The notes below the pieces were generated by a model that made no database searches, was not told the DNA's origin, and worked only from the letters and a program-made list of their open reading frames with translations. A DNA stretch of 64,000 nt from Paractinoplanes rishiriensis (lineage in GTDB: Bacteria; Actinomycetota; Actinomycetes; Mycobacteriales; Micromonosporaceae), in assembly GCF_016862375.1 (NCBI RefSeq), contig NZ_BOMV01000005.1, positions 186,001 to 250,000 of the forward strand. Direction: 5' to 3'. The position numbers and the translations under genes are program-made. Of this stretch, positions 8,425 to 17,161 are shown piece by piece. Positions within the stretch are counted from its first letter, which is position 1; every line of letters starts with the position of its first letter.

Positions 8425-10014
8425 TCAGGTTTGACGGCGCAGCCAGACGGCGGTGTCCGGCGGGAGCAGGTCGCCGTCGAGCGGCCCACTGGAGAGCAGG
8501 AGAGACTCGTGGCCCGGCAGCGCCACCGCGGCGCCGGACATGTTGACCACGCAGGCGAAGTCCGCGCCGCGGGTGTAGGCGAGCACCGCGGGCTGGACGT
8601 CGAGCCAGGTCATCGCGGTGTGGTGCAGCGCGGGTTCGGCGCGGCGCAGCGCGATCGCCTCCCGGTAGAGCTCGAGCATCGAGGCCGGATCGCCGGTCTG
8701 CGCCTGCACCGTCCGGTCCTTCCACTCCGGCGGCTGCGGGAGCCAGGGCGTGGCACTGCTGAAGCCGAACGGCGGCTCGCTCCCGCTCCACGGCAGCGGC
8801 ACCCGGCACCCGTCCCGGCTGTGCCCGCGCCGCCCCCACATCGGGTCCTGGAATTCGGCCGGCGGGATGTTCTCGTTCTCCCAGAGCCCGAGTTCCTCGC
8901 CCTGGTAGATGTAGGTAGCGCCGGGCAGCGACAGGGACAGCAGAGCCGCCGCCCGGGCCCGCCTGGTGCCGAGTTCCAGGTCGACCGGGGTGCCGTCGAG
9001 GTTGTTGTCGAAGCTGAACGTGGTGTCGGTCCGGCCGTACCGGGTGACGTGCCGGGTCACGTCGTGATTGGACAGCACCCAGGTCGGCGGCGCGCCGACC
9101 GCCGCGTGCGCGTCCAGGGTCCGGTCCACGCAGGCCCGCATCAGCGCCGGATCCCAGGCGCAGCCGAGGAAGTCGAAGTTGAACGCCGCGTGCAACTCGT
9201 CCGGCCGCAGGTAGGCCGCGAACCGCTCGACCGACGGCATCCACACCTCGCCGATCAGCGCCCGGTCACCGCCGTAGGAGTCGGCGATCCGGCGCCAGGC
9301 CCGGTACACCGAATGCACCTCGTCGAGGTCGTGGAAGGGATGCGGCCGGCCGTCCACGACCTCGGGCAACGCCGGATCCTTGAACAGGAGCGCCGCCGAG
9401 TCGATCCGGATCCCGTCCACCCCGCGGTCGAACCAGAACCGCAGGATGCTCTCGAACTCGGCCCGCACGCCGGGGTGGTCCCAGTTGAGGTCGGGCTGCT
9501 CCGGCGTGAACAGATGCAGGTACCAGGCCCCGTCGTCGACCCGGGTCCAGGCCGTGCCGCCGAACTCCCCTCGCCAGTCCGTCGGCATCCCGGCGCCGTC
9601 CGGTCCGCGCCCCGGCCGGAACCAGAAGTAGTCCCGCTCCGGCGCGGCGGGCGAGGCGAGTGCCGCCTGAAACCACGGATGAGCGCTGGAGATGTGGTTG
9701 GGGACGATGTCGACGATCATCCGGATGCCCAGCGCGTGTGATTCCGCGATGAGCGCCTCGGCCTCGGCCAGCGTCCCGAACACCGGGTCGATGTCGCGGA
9801 AATCGGCCACGTCGTAACCCGCGTCCGCCATCGGCGACGGATACCAGGGGCTCATCCAGATCGCGTCCACGCCGAGGTCGGCGAGGTGCGGCAGCCGGGC
9901 CCGGATGCCGGCGATGTCGCCGACGCCGTCGCCGTCCGCGTCGGCGTAGCTGCGCGGATAGACCTGGTAGATCACCGCGTCCCGCCACCACGGGGAAGGG
10001 TCCGAAATAGGCAC
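8425..10014 (-). CDS. GH13 alpha-glucosidase, intracellular
   Basis: 529 aa from the GTG at 10014, which follows a CAGG element; the longer in-frame start at 10065 adds 17 residues without family similarity. GH13 regions are intact: DIVPNH, GIRIDS (nucleophile Asp205), LIGEVW (acid/base Glu256) and LSNHD (Asp318). There is no signal peptide. The length and the YIYQGEELGL motif fit oligo-1,6-/alpha-glucosidases. It sits between the ABC permease genes and the GH87 glucanase gene, so it probably hydrolyses imported alpha-gluco-oligosaccharides to glucose. Confidence 0.9.
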   Translation of the reverse strand: MPISDPSPWWRDAVIYQVYPRSYADADGDGVGDIAGIRARLPHLADLGVDAIWMSPWYPSPMADAGYDVADFRDIDPVFGTLAEAEALIAESHALGIRMIVDIVPNHISSAHPWFQAALASPAAPERDYFWFRPGRGPDGAGMPTDWRGEFGGTAWTRVDDGAWYLHLFTPEQPDLNWDHPGVRAEFESILRFWFDRGVDGIRIDSAALLFKDPALPEVVDGRPHPFHDLDEVHSVYRAWRRIADSYGGDRALIGEVWMPSVERFAAYLRPDELHAAFNFDFLGCAWDPALMRACVDRTLDAHAAVGAPPTWVLSNHDVTRHVTRYGRTDTTFSFDNNLDGTPVDLELGTRRARAAALLSLSLPGATYIYQGEELGLWENENIPPAEFQDPMWGRRGHSRDGCRVPLPWSGSEPPFGFSSATPWLPQPPEWKDRTVQAQTGDPASMLELYREAIALRRAEPALHHTAMTWLDVQPAVLAYTRGADFACVVNMSGAAVALPGHESLLLSSGPLDGDLLPPDTAVWLRRQT

Positions 10015-10078
10015 GTTTACCTGCTTTCTAGATGAGAAAAGGGCGCAAGGATCCCCACCGATCAACGAGGAAGGGAGA

Positions 10079-11038
10079 TCAGCCCTTGACCGAGCCCGCC
10101 GAGAGCCCGCCGATGATGCTGCGCTGGAAGATCAGGAAGATGACGATCATGGGAATGCTGGCGATGGTGAGGCCCGCGATGAACTCGGTGGGCGGCACCT
10201 GACTGGTGTTGGCGAGCCGGGCCAGCGCCACGCTGAGCGTCTGCGACTCCGGGTTCTGCAGCACCACCAGCGGCCAGAGGAAGTCCTTCCAGATGCCGAT
10301 GATGATGAAGATGGAGACCACGCCGAGGACCGGGCGGGACAGCGGCAGCACGATCGACCGGAGCAGCCGCAGCCGGCCCGCGCCGTCGATCGACGCGGCG
10401 TCCAGCAGGTCGTCCGGAATCTGGTCGAAGAAGCGCTTGAGCACGTACACGTTGAACGCGTTGGCCGCGGCCGGCAGCCAGAGCGCCCACGGGGTGTTGA
10501 GCAGATTCCAGCCGACCAGCGGCACGTCGACCACGGTGAGGTAGGCCGGCACCAGCAGCGCGGCGGCCGGCAGCAGCAGGCTGGCCAGCATCAGTCCGAG
10601 GATCATCCGGCCGAACACCGGCTTGAGCTTCGACAGCGTGTAGGCCGCCAGCACGTCCACCACCAGGCAGAACAGCCAGCCGCCGAGGGCGTACAGCACG
10701 GTGTTGGTGAAGTATTTCGCGATCCGCATGTTGGTCCACGCGGTCGCATAGGTCTCCGGATGCCACGACTGCGGGAACCAGGTCGGCACCGCCTCGGCGA
10801 ATTCGGCCGGCGACTTGACCGCCCCGGTGACCATCCAATACACCGGAAAGAGAAAGACCAGGGCAAAAACCACCAAGGTCAAACCCAAGATGCAGAAGTA
10901 CGCGTAACGGTGCCGCTGGAGGTCCACTGCGGAGATCAGGGTCCGGGTCGTCGCCGTCGCGCGGATCTTGGAAAGTTTGCGCGCGCGGGCCGGCGGGGGT
11001 GTCACGACCGCGGGCGGCCGGGGTGCGGTGAGTGTCAT
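10079..11038 (-). CDS. Carbohydrate ABC transporter permease (MalG type)
   Basis: 319 aa from the ATG at 11038, with GAGAGGG just upstream. It has a cytoplasmic N-terminus of about 45 residues and then six hydrophobic segments. The EAA-type loop DAASIDGAGRLRLLRSIVLPLSRP matches sugar-importer inner-membrane proteins of the MalG class. It starts 11 bp after the MalF-type gene and is followed by the GH13 gene. With the partner permease and the lipoprotein it should import alpha-gluco-oligosaccharides. No ATP-binding gene is present in the cluster; actinomycetes commonly share one MsiK-type ATPase. Confidence 0.92.
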   Translation of the reverse strand: MTLTAPRPPAVVTPPPARARKLSKIRATATTRTLISAVDLQRHRYAYFCILGLTLVVFALVFLFPVYWMVTGAVKSPAEFAEAVPTWFPQSWHPETYATAWTNMRIAKYFTNTVLYALGGWLFCLVVDVLAAYTLSKLKPVFGRMILGLMLASLLLPAAALLVPAYLTVVDVPLVGWNLLNTPWALWLPAAANAFNVYVLKRFFDQIPDDLLDAASIDGAGRLRLLRSIVLPLSRPVLGVVSIFIIIGIWKDFLWPLVVLQNPESQTLSVALARLANTSQVPPTEFIAGLTIASIPMIVIFLIFQRSIIGGLSAGSVKG

Positions 11039-11049
11039 CGTTCGCCCTC

Positions 11050-11940
11050 TCAGTCCGCGGACCGGGTGAGTCGCAGGTAGACCGCCGAGAAGGCGGCCAG
11101 CACCACGAAGAGGAGCACGCTCATCGCGGCGGCCATGCCGAAGTCCTGGTTGACCGAGAACGCATACCGGTAGACCAGCACCAGCACCGTGATGGTGTCC
11201 GGGTTGGAGGTGCCGGTGAGCATGAACGGCTCGATGAACACCTGCATGGTGGCGATGATCTGGAGCAGCAGCAGGACCAGCATGATGAAGCGCATCTGCG
11301 GGAAGGTCACGTGCCGCAGCCGCTGCCAGATGCTCGCGCCGTCCAGCTCGGCCGCCTCGTACAGCTCCCCCGGAATGCCCTGCAGTGCCGCGAGATACAT
11401 CAGGGTGGCCCCGCCGAGATTGGCCCAGGTCGAGACGAGCACCAGCGAGAGCATCGCGGTCCCGGACGACTGGGTCCACTGCGACTCCGGCAGTCCCACT
11501 CCGCGCAGCACCGTGTTGAACAGGCCGTTGCCCGGGTCGTAGAAGTACCGCCAGAGCAGCACGCTGACGATCGGCGGCAGCATCACCGGCAGGTACACCA
11601 GCACCCGGAAGAAGCCGGCAAAGTGCCGGAACTCGTTGAGCAGCACCGCGATGAAGAACGGCAGGACGAAGCCGAAGACCAGCGCCAGGCCGGTGAAGAA
11701 GAGGGTGTTCTTCCAGGCCGTCCAGAACAGCGGGTCGTCGAACACCGCCCGGTAGTTCTCCAGGCCCACCCACCACGGGTCGGTCACGAAGTTGACCTGC
11801 TGGAAGCTCAGGATGATGCCGCGGACCAGCGGGTACCAGGAGAAGACGGCGAAGCAGAGGATGCCCGCCGCCAGGAACACGTAGGCCAGCACGTTGTCCG
11901 CGATCCTGCGCCGGACCCGGCCGGCGGTCAGCACCGTCAT
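11050..11940 (-). CDS. Carbohydrate ABC transporter permease (MalF type)
   Basis: 296 aa from the ATG at 11940. There are six membrane segments, the first being VLAYVFLAAGILCFAVFSWY. The EAA motif reads YEAAELDGASIWQRLRHVTFP, which contacts the ATPase in this family. It lies 67 bp downstream of the binding-protein gene and 11 bp upstream of its partner permease gene, the usual SBP-MalF-MalG order. The upstream ribosome-binding site is weak. Confidence 0.92.
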   Translation of the reverse strand: MTVLTAGRVRRRIADNVLAYVFLAAGILCFAVFSWYPLVRGIILSFQQVNFVTDPWWVGLENYRAVFDDPLFWTAWKNTLFFTGLALVFGFVLPFFIAVLLNEFRHFAGFFRVLVYLPVMLPPIVSVLLWRYFYDPGNGLFNTVLRGVGLPESQWTQSSGTAMLSLVLVSTWANLGGATLMYLAALQGIPGELYEAAELDGASIWQRLRHVTFPQMRFIMLVLLLLQIIATMQVFIEPFMLTGTSNPDTITVLVLVYRYAFSVNQDFGMAAAMSVLLFVVLAAFSAVYLRLTRSAD

Positions 11941-12007
11941 CGCGTTCTCGCAATCTCGGGAGTAGCCGCCGGCGAGCAACACGGCCCGCCGGCGGCCGGA
12001 TCGTGGG

Positions 12008-13369
12008 CTACTTGACGCTCGCGAGGATCTGGTTGACCTGGGTCTCGGCCGTCGCCAGCAGCTCGTCGACGTTGGCGTTCCTGTCGGTGAGCACCTTCTG
12101 CATCGGCACGTCGAGCACCGCGTAGATCTGCTGCGCGTTCGGCGGCTCGAACTTGACCGGGATGGCGCCCAGTTTGGCGGTGAACGGCGCGTAGTTGGCC
12201 TGCGGGACGTTCGCGTACCTCTTGTCGGCCGCGGCCTGCTTCTCGGCGGACGCACCGGTGTAGATGGCCGGCTCGGGCAGGCCGACCGGTTGCTTGGTCT
12301 CGCTGGCCCACTTGTTCTCGGCCTCGTACCGGTCGGCCGAGGTGAACCAGAAGGTCAGCCACTTGAGCCCGGCGTTGATCTTTTCGGGGCTCAGGCCGGC
12401 CTTGAACATGTAGCCCTCGCCGCCGCCCAGGGTGCCCTTGCCGTCCGGGATCGGGCCGAGCCCGTACGACTGATAGTTGCCTTTGAACTGATTGACGATC
12501 GTCGGGATGTTGTCGGCCGTCGCCACATACATCCCGAGCTTGCCGGAGCCCATCAGGTTGAGCAGGTCGGCCCACTCGAGCAGCTGCTTCTGGCCCATCG
12601 AGTTGTCGGTCCAGCGCATGTCCTTGAGCTGCTGGAGGACCTGCCTGCCCTGGGCGTTGTTGAACGCCGCCTTCCAGGTGCCACCGTCGTTGACCGCGAT
12701 GTCGCCGCCGATCGAGTACATCTCGGCGGTGAAGTGCCAGCCGCCGGTGTTGCTCTTGCTGTAGTCGCCGTAGCCGACGACGTTCGTGCCGAGGCCGGCG
12801 ATCTTCTTGGCCGCCGCGCGCACCTCGGCCCAGGTGGCCGGCGGGGTGTTCGGGTCGAGGCCGGCCTTGCTGAAGAGGTCGCGGTTGTAGAGCAGGCCCA
12901 GCGAGTAGTTCTTGTACGGCAGGCCGTAGGTGCCGCCTTTGTCGTCCTGGAAGACCCGGAGCACCTCGGGCTTGATCTCGGCGGTAACCGGGAAGTCTTT
13001 GAGGTGCTTGCTGATGTCGCTGACCTGGCGCTTGGCGATCAGGCTGGCCGGGTCGGTGAAGTAGACGTAGAAGACGTCCTCCAGCTGGCCGCCGGCGAGC
13101 TTGGCCTGGAAGGTCTGCGGGTCCATTTTGCCCTCGCGGGCATCGATCTTGATGGTCGGGTTGGCCTTCTCGAACTCGGCCACGTTGGCCCGGAACCGGT
13201 CGTGGTTGACCTTTTCGGTGGCCGGCGGCAGGCCGTTGATGACCAGGGTCACCGGGCCGCCGGCGGCCTTCGCGTCGCCGGAGTCGTCGTTGCCGCAGGC
13301 GGTCGCCGAGAGGCCGACGCCGGCCACCAGCAGGAGGCCGATCGCGCTGCGCAGCCTGGATTTGGACAT
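12008..13369 (-). CDS. Sugar ABC transporter substrate-binding lipoprotein
   Basis: 453 aa from the ATG at 13369. The signal peptide SRLRSAIGLLLVAGVGL is followed by a lipobox-like SATAC; Cys25 would be lipidated. The mature part has family-1 solute-binding features: FEKANPTIKIDAREG, Gly/Tyr-rich ligand-binding stretches and GGGEGYMFKA. It is the first gene of the import operon after a sigma70-like promoter at 13434-13462 and about 65 bp of leader. The ligand is inferred from the neighbours as an alpha-glucan fragment released by the GH87 enzyme. Confidence 0.9.
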   Translation of the reverse strand: MSKSRLRSAIGLLLVAGVGLSATACGNDDSGDAKAAGGPVTLVINGLPPATEKVNHDRFRANVAEFEKANPTIKIDAREGKMDPQTFQAKLAGGQLEDVFYVYFTDPASLIAKRQVSDISKHLKDFPVTAEIKPEVLRVFQDDKGGTYGLPYKNYSLGLLYNRDLFSKAGLDPNTPPATWAEVRAAAKKIAGLGTNVVGYGDYSKSNTGGWHFTAEMYSIGGDIAVNDGGTWKAAFNNAQGRQVLQQLKDMRWTDNSMGQKQLLEWADLLNLMGSGKLGMYVATADNIPTIVNQFKGNYQSYGLGPIPDGKGTLGGGEGYMFKAGLSPEKINAGLKWLTFWFTSADRYEAENKWASETKQPVGLPEPAIYTGASAEKQAAADKRYANVPQANYAPFTAKLGAIPVKFEPPNAQQIYAVLDVPMQKVLTDRNANVDELLATAETQVNQILASVK

Positions 13370-13433
13370 AAGGATGGCGCCCTTCCTGGACGGGAATGTG
13401 ACGTGGCTCTCGCGTACATGTTTCGTGGCGATG

Positions 13434-13462
13434 ACGATACAAAGACGAACGAGCGCCCGCAA
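13434..13462 (-). promoter_or_regulatory. Candidate promoter of the sugar-uptake operon
   Basis: Read on the minus strand: TTGCGG, 17 bp, TATCGT, ending about 65 bp before the ATG of the binding-protein gene. The minus-strand 9-mer GGTTCTTGC overlaps the -35 box (plus-strand coordinates 13459-13467). The same 9-mer occurs before the lacI gene at 14593-14601, so it may be part of an operator. Confidence 0.45.
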
Positions 13463-13517
13463 GAACCCGACTACATTGAGAAAAATTGCGACGTGACGCG
13501 AGAACGACAGCAACGGC

Positions 13518-13544
13518 GAAGGGCGGGCCGTCGGCCCGCCCTTC
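13518..13544 (-). terminator. Terminator hairpin after the lacI gene
   Basis: Perfect 12-bp inverted repeat (GAAGGGCGGGCC and its complement) with a 3-nt loop, 19 bp downstream of the lacI stop. There is no long T-run on the minus strand. It separates the regulator gene from the operon that follows on the same strand. Confidence 0.75.
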
Positions 13545-13563
13545 TGTTAAGAGAATTACCTGG

Positions 13564-14568
13564 TCAGCCCCGCTGCGGCGCCGGCGCGGTCGACCCGCGC
13601 ACCACCAACTCCGGCTCGAACAGCAACTCGTCCGGCCCCACGCCGCTGCCGTCGATCTGCGTCACCAGCAGGTCGACGGCGGCCTGGCCCATCATCTCGA
13701 TCGGCTGGCGCACCGTGGTCAGCGGCGGGTCGGTGCAGGTCATCAGCGCCGAGTCGTCGAAACCCACCACCGAGATGTCGGCCGGCACGTCCAGGCCGAG
13801 CCGGCGCGCGGCCCGGATCGAGCCGAGCGCCAGCACGTCGCTGGCGCAGATCATGCCGGTCACGCCGCGCTCGATCAGCCGGGCCGCGGCCAGCCGGGCA
13901 CTCTCCATCGAGAACGTGGTGCGCTCGACGTGCCAGGCCCCGCCGGCCTCCCCCGCGATCCGTTCCAGGCCGGCCAGCTTGCGCCGCGAGGGCACGTGGT
14001 CCTCGGGCCCCATCACCATGCCGACCTGCCGGTGGCCCAGCGATTTCAGGTGCCCGTAGGCCTGCTCGACGGCCACCGCGTCGTCGGTGGAGATGTGCGG
14101 GAAACCCAGGTTGCCGACGCCCGCGTTGACCATCACGACCGGCATCCGGCGGTCGGTCAGCGCCTGGTAGTGACCGTGGTCGGCGTCGGCCAGCGCATAG
14201 GACCCACCGGCGAAGACCACGCCGGACACCTGGTGGTCGAGCAGCATCTCGATGTAGTCGCGCTCGGGCACGCCGCCGATGGTGCGGGCGCACAGCGCCG
14301 GGGTGAACCCGCGCTGCGCCAGCGACGCGGTCACCACCTCGGCCAGCGCCGGAAAGATCGGGTTCTGCAGTTCGGGCAGCACCAGGCCGACCAGCCGGCC
14401 ACGCTCGCCGCGCAGCTTGGTGGGCCGCTCGTAGCCGAGCACATCGAGCGCCGTCAACACCGACGCCCGGGTGGCCTCCGACACGCCACTGCGCCCGTTG
14501 AGCACCCGGCTCACCGTGGCCTCGCTGACGCCCGCCTTCTTAGCCACCTCGGCAAGTCGCTTCGTCAC
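13564..14568 (-). CDS. LacI-family transcriptional regulator
   Basis: 334 aa from the GTG at 14568. The N-terminal helix-turn-helix is typical: LAEVAKKAGVSEATVSRVLN, followed by a hinge near residues 46-58. The periplasmic-binding-protein-like effector domain follows, with VVGFDDSALM and TTVRQPIEMMG motifs near the end. It lies directly upstream of the binding-protein/permease/glucosidase/glucanase operon on the same strand but behind its own terminator, so it is most likely the local repressor responding to an alpha-glucan oligosaccharide. Autoregulation is suggested by the shared GCAAGAACC sequence. Confidence 0.93.
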   Translation of the reverse strand: MTKRLAEVAKKAGVSEATVSRVLNGRSGVSEATRASVLTALDVLGYERPTKLRGERGRLVGLVLPELQNPIFPALAEVVTASLAQRGFTPALCARTIGGVPERDYIEMLLDHQVSGVVFAGGSYALADADHGHYQALTDRRMPVVMVNAGVGNLGFPHISTDDAVAVEQAYGHLKSLGHRQVGMVMGPEDHVPSRRKLAGLERIAGEAGGAWHVERTTFSMESARLAAARLIERGVTGMICASDVLALGSIRAARRLGLDVPADISVVGFDDSALMTCTDPPLTTVRQPIEMMGQAAVDLLVTQIDGSGVGPDELLFEPELVVRGSTAPAPQRG

Positions 14569-14591
14569 GTCGGAATCTTACGTCAGAAGTA

Positions 14592-14637
14592 TGCAAGAAC
14601 CGAACCGCTGTGCGCCGAGGCGGACGTAAGTCTTGCA
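14592..14637. promoter_or_regulatory. Candidate LacI operator region (TGCAAGA...TCTTGCA)
   Basis: TGCAAGA at 14592-14598 and its exact complement TCTTGCA at 14631-14637 flank the divergent start region of lacI and the SEC-C gene. CTTGCA half-sites are what I recall for MalR-type maltose repressors of Streptomyces. The 32-bp spacing is unusual for a single dimer and might mean two sites. Confidence 0.35.
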
Positions 14638-14677
14638 GTCGCGTCCGCATTCCGCTGGCGGCTGCCAGAATTCAGTC

Positions 14678-15091
14678 ATGGCGCGAACGAAGACCACCAC
14701 CGCGTGTCCGTGCGGGCGCGGGCTGCCGTACGGGGAATGCTGCGGCCCGGCCCACGAGGGCACCCCGCCGACGACCGCGGAGGCCCTGATGCGGTCCCGG
14801 TACACCGCGTTCGCGATGGACAACGACGCGTACGTGATGTCGTCCTGGCACCCCAGCACCCGGCCGGAGACGGTCGAGCCGGACTCCAGGATGCGCTGGG
14901 TGGGCCTCGACATCATCGAGTCGACCGGCGGCGGGATGTTCGACACCGAGGGCGTGGTCGAGTTCCGGGCCCACTACCGCGACCACGGCAAGTCCGGCGA
15001 CATGGTCGAGCGCAGCCGGTTCGTGCGCCACGACGGTCAGTGGGTGTACTGGGGTCCGATCCTTACCGACGGCTCGCTCGCCAACATCTGA
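14678..15091 (+). CDS. YchJ-like (UPF0225) SEC-C motif protein
   Basis: 137 aa from the ATG at 14678. A Cys-rich SEC-C zinc motif lies at the N-terminus: CPCGRGLPYGECCG. It is followed by the EALMRSRYTAFAM stretch and an NTF2-like beta domain, the layout of the YchJ/UPF0225 family. The function of that family is not established. The gene ends 22 bp before the tryptophan dioxygenase gene and may be its co-transcribed leader; a role in that pathway is not implied. Confidence 0.85.
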   Translation: MARTKTTTACPCGRGLPYGECCGPAHEGTPPTTAEALMRSRYTAFAMDNDAYVMSSWHPSTRPETVEPDSRMRWVGLDIIESTGGGMFDTEGVVEFRAHYRDHGKSGDMVERSRFVRHDGQWVYWGPILTDGSLANI

Positions 15092-15113
15092 CCAGGTGTG
15101 ATTCGCTGGGAGG

Positions 15114-15935
15114 GTGGCTAGCGACTTCAAGGTCAACCTCACCTACGGGGCGTACCTGCACCTGGCTGAGATCCTCAACGCCCAGCACCCGGTCAGCACG
15201 CCCGAGCACCACGACGAGCTGCTGTTCATCCTGCAGCACCAGACCTCCGAGCTGTGGCTCAAGCTGGTGCTGCACGAACTGCACGCGGTGCGGCGGCGGC
15301 TGGCCGCGGACGAGCTGCGGCCGGCGCTCAAGGGTCTGGCCCGGGTCAAACACATCCAGCGCACGCTGACCGAGCAGTGGTCGGTGCTGGCCACCCTGAC
15401 ACCCAGCGAGTACGCCGAGTTTCGCAGCCTCCTCGGCACCTCGTCGGGCTTCCAGTCGTACCAGTACCGCGCGGTCGAGTTTCTGCTCGGCAACAAGGAC
15501 CGCCGGATGCTCTCGATCTTCGACGACGACCCGGCGGCCCGCGAACTGCTGACCGAGGCGTTGGAAACCCCGAGCGTGTACGACGAGTTCCTGCGGTACC
15601 TGGCCCGGCACGGCCACCGCGTACCGGCCGAGCTGCTCCAGCGCGACGTGACCCTGGCATACCAGTTCAACGAGGATCTGGTGCCGGCGTTCGTGCGGAT
15701 CTATGCCGACCCGGAGAAGCACTGGGAGGCGTACGAGGCCTGTGAAGAACTTGTTGATCTTGAGGAGAATTTCCAGCTCTGGCGGTTCCGGCACCTCAAG
15801 ACGGTCGAACGCACCATCGGATACAAGCGCGGCACCGCCGGCTCCAGCGGCGTCGGCTTCCTCAAGGGCGTCCTCGACCTGACGTTCTTCCCCGAGCTGT
15901 ACGCCGTCCGCACCGAGATCGGCATCCCGCAGTGA
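15114..15935 (+). CDS. kynA: Tryptophan 2,3-dioxygenase
   Basis: 273 aa, near the usual family length of about 280. Family motifs are complete: YGAYLHLAEILNAQHP, HHDELLFILQHQTSELWLK and RFRHLKTVERTIGYKRGTAG, where His227 corresponds to the proximal haem ligand, and GSSGVGFLKGVL. It converts L-tryptophan and O2 to N-formylkynurenine in the cytoplasm. The GTG start at 15114 is preceded immediately by GGGAGG, unusually close, so the true start may differ by a few codons. Its stop overlaps the start of kynU by GTGA, which indicates translational coupling. Confidence 0.95.
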   Translation: MASDFKVNLTYGAYLHLAEILNAQHPVSTPEHHDELLFILQHQTSELWLKLVLHELHAVRRRLAADELRPALKGLARVKHIQRTLTEQWSVLATLTPSEYAEFRSLLGTSSGFQSYQYRAVEFLLGNKDRRMLSIFDDDPAARELLTEALETPSVYDEFLRYLARHGHRVPAELLQRDVTLAYQFNEDLVPAFVRIYADPEKHWEAYEACEELVDLEENFQLWRFRHLKTVERTIGYKRGTAGSSGVGFLKGVLDLTFFPELYAVRTEIGIPQ

Positions 15936-17161
15936 CCGACGACCTGCTCGGCCGCGCCGTCGCGCTGGACTCGGCCGACCCGCTCGCCGGATACCGCGAC
16001 CAGTTCCTCACCCCCGACGAGCACGACCTGGTGTCCTACCTGGACGGCAACTCGCTGGGCCGCCCGCTGGTGGCCACCGCGGCACTCCTCGACGACTTCG
16101 TCCGCCGGCGCTGGGCCGGCCGCCTGATCCGCGGCTGGGACGAGGGCTGGATGGAGTGGCCGCTCACCCTGGGCGACCGGCTCGGCGCGGTGGCCCTGGG
16201 CGCCGCGGCCGGCCAGGTGGTGATCGGCGACGCCACCACCGTGCTGATCTACAAGCTGGCCCGCGCCGCCGTGGACGCCCGTCCCGGCCGCACCCGGGTG
16301 GTGCTGGAAACCGACAACTTCCCCACCGACCGCTACGTGCTGGAGGGCATAGCGGCCGAACGCGGCCTCGAGCTGGTGTGGATCGAAACCGACCCGCGGA
16401 CCGGCATCCACGCCGCCCAGGTCGCCGAGGTGGTCGACGAGCGCACCGCCCTGGTCCTGTTCAGCCACGTCGCCTACCGGTCGGGCTGGATCGCCGACGT
16501 ACCCGAGATCACCCGGATCGCACACCAGGCCGGCGCGCTGGCCCTGTGGGACCTCTGCCACTCGGCCGGCTCGGTAGCCGTCCAACTGGACCGGTGGAAT
16601 GTGGACCTGGCGGTGGGTTGCACGTACAAGTACCTGAACGGCGGCCCCGGCGCTCCCGCGTTCGCCTACCTGCGCAGCGACCTGCAGGACGAGTTGCGTC
16701 AGCCGATCTGGGGCTGGATGGGCACCGCCAACGCGTTCGAGATGGGCCCCCGCCATCAACCGGCGCCCGGCATCCGGGCCCTGCTCAGCGGCACTCCTGC
16801 GATCCTCGCCATGGTGCCGCTGCACGCCAACCTGGACATGCTGGCCGCGGCCGGGGTGGAGGCGGTGCGCTCCAAGTCGGTGTTGCTCACCGGTTACCTT
16901 CTGGATCTCGCGGACGAGTTGCTGGCCCCGTACGGTGTGTCGGTGGCCAGCCCGCGCGATCCCGACCGCCGCGGCGGTCACGTGACCCTGACCCGCCCCG
17001 GCTTCGAGGCGCTGCTGGCGCCGCTGTGGGAGGGCGGCGTGCTGCCCGACTACCGCCGCCCCGACGGCTTGCGCCTGGGCCCGGCCCCCTTGAGCACCAG
17101 CTTCGGCGAGGTCTACCGCGGCGTGGCGGTCCTGCGAGAGCTGCTAGAGAAACAACAGTGA
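15932..17161 (+). CDS. kynU: Kynureninase
   Basis: 409 aa from a GTG overlapping the kynA stop. It is a fold-type I PLP enzyme: YLDGNSLGRP at the N-terminus, DNFPTDRYVLEG, LWDLCHSAGSVAVQLD with the PLP-contacting Asp207, and CTYKYLNGGPGAPAF with the Schiff-base lysine at Lys233. It cleaves kynurenine to anthranilate and alanine. The operon therefore leads from tryptophan to anthranilate, as precursor supply or catabolism. Its stop overlaps the next start by GTGA. Confidence 0.95.
   Translation: MTDDLLGRAVALDSADPLAGYRDQFLTPDEHDLVSYLDGNSLGRPLVATAALLDDFVRRRWAGRLIRGWDEGWMEWPLTLGDRLGAVALGAAAGQVVIGDATTVLIYKLARAAVDARPGRTRVVLETDNFPTDRYVLEGIAAERGLELVWIETDPRTGIHAAQVAEVVDERTALVLFSHVAYRSGWIADVPEITRIAHQAGALALWDLCHSAGSVAVQLDRWNVDLAVGCTYKYLNGGPGAPAFAYLRSDLQDELRQPIWGWMGTANAFEMGPRHQPAPGIRALLSGTPAILAMVPLHANLDMLAAAGVEAVRSKSVLLTGYLLDLADELLAPYGVSVASPRDPDRRGGHVTLTRPGFEALLAPLWEGGVLPDYRRPDGLRLGPAPLSTSFGEVYRGVAVLRELLEKQQ

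Noticed and set aside
13518..13544. Hairpin considered as LacI operator
   Set aside because: 12-bp arms with a 3-nt loop placed right after the lacI stop fit a terminator better.
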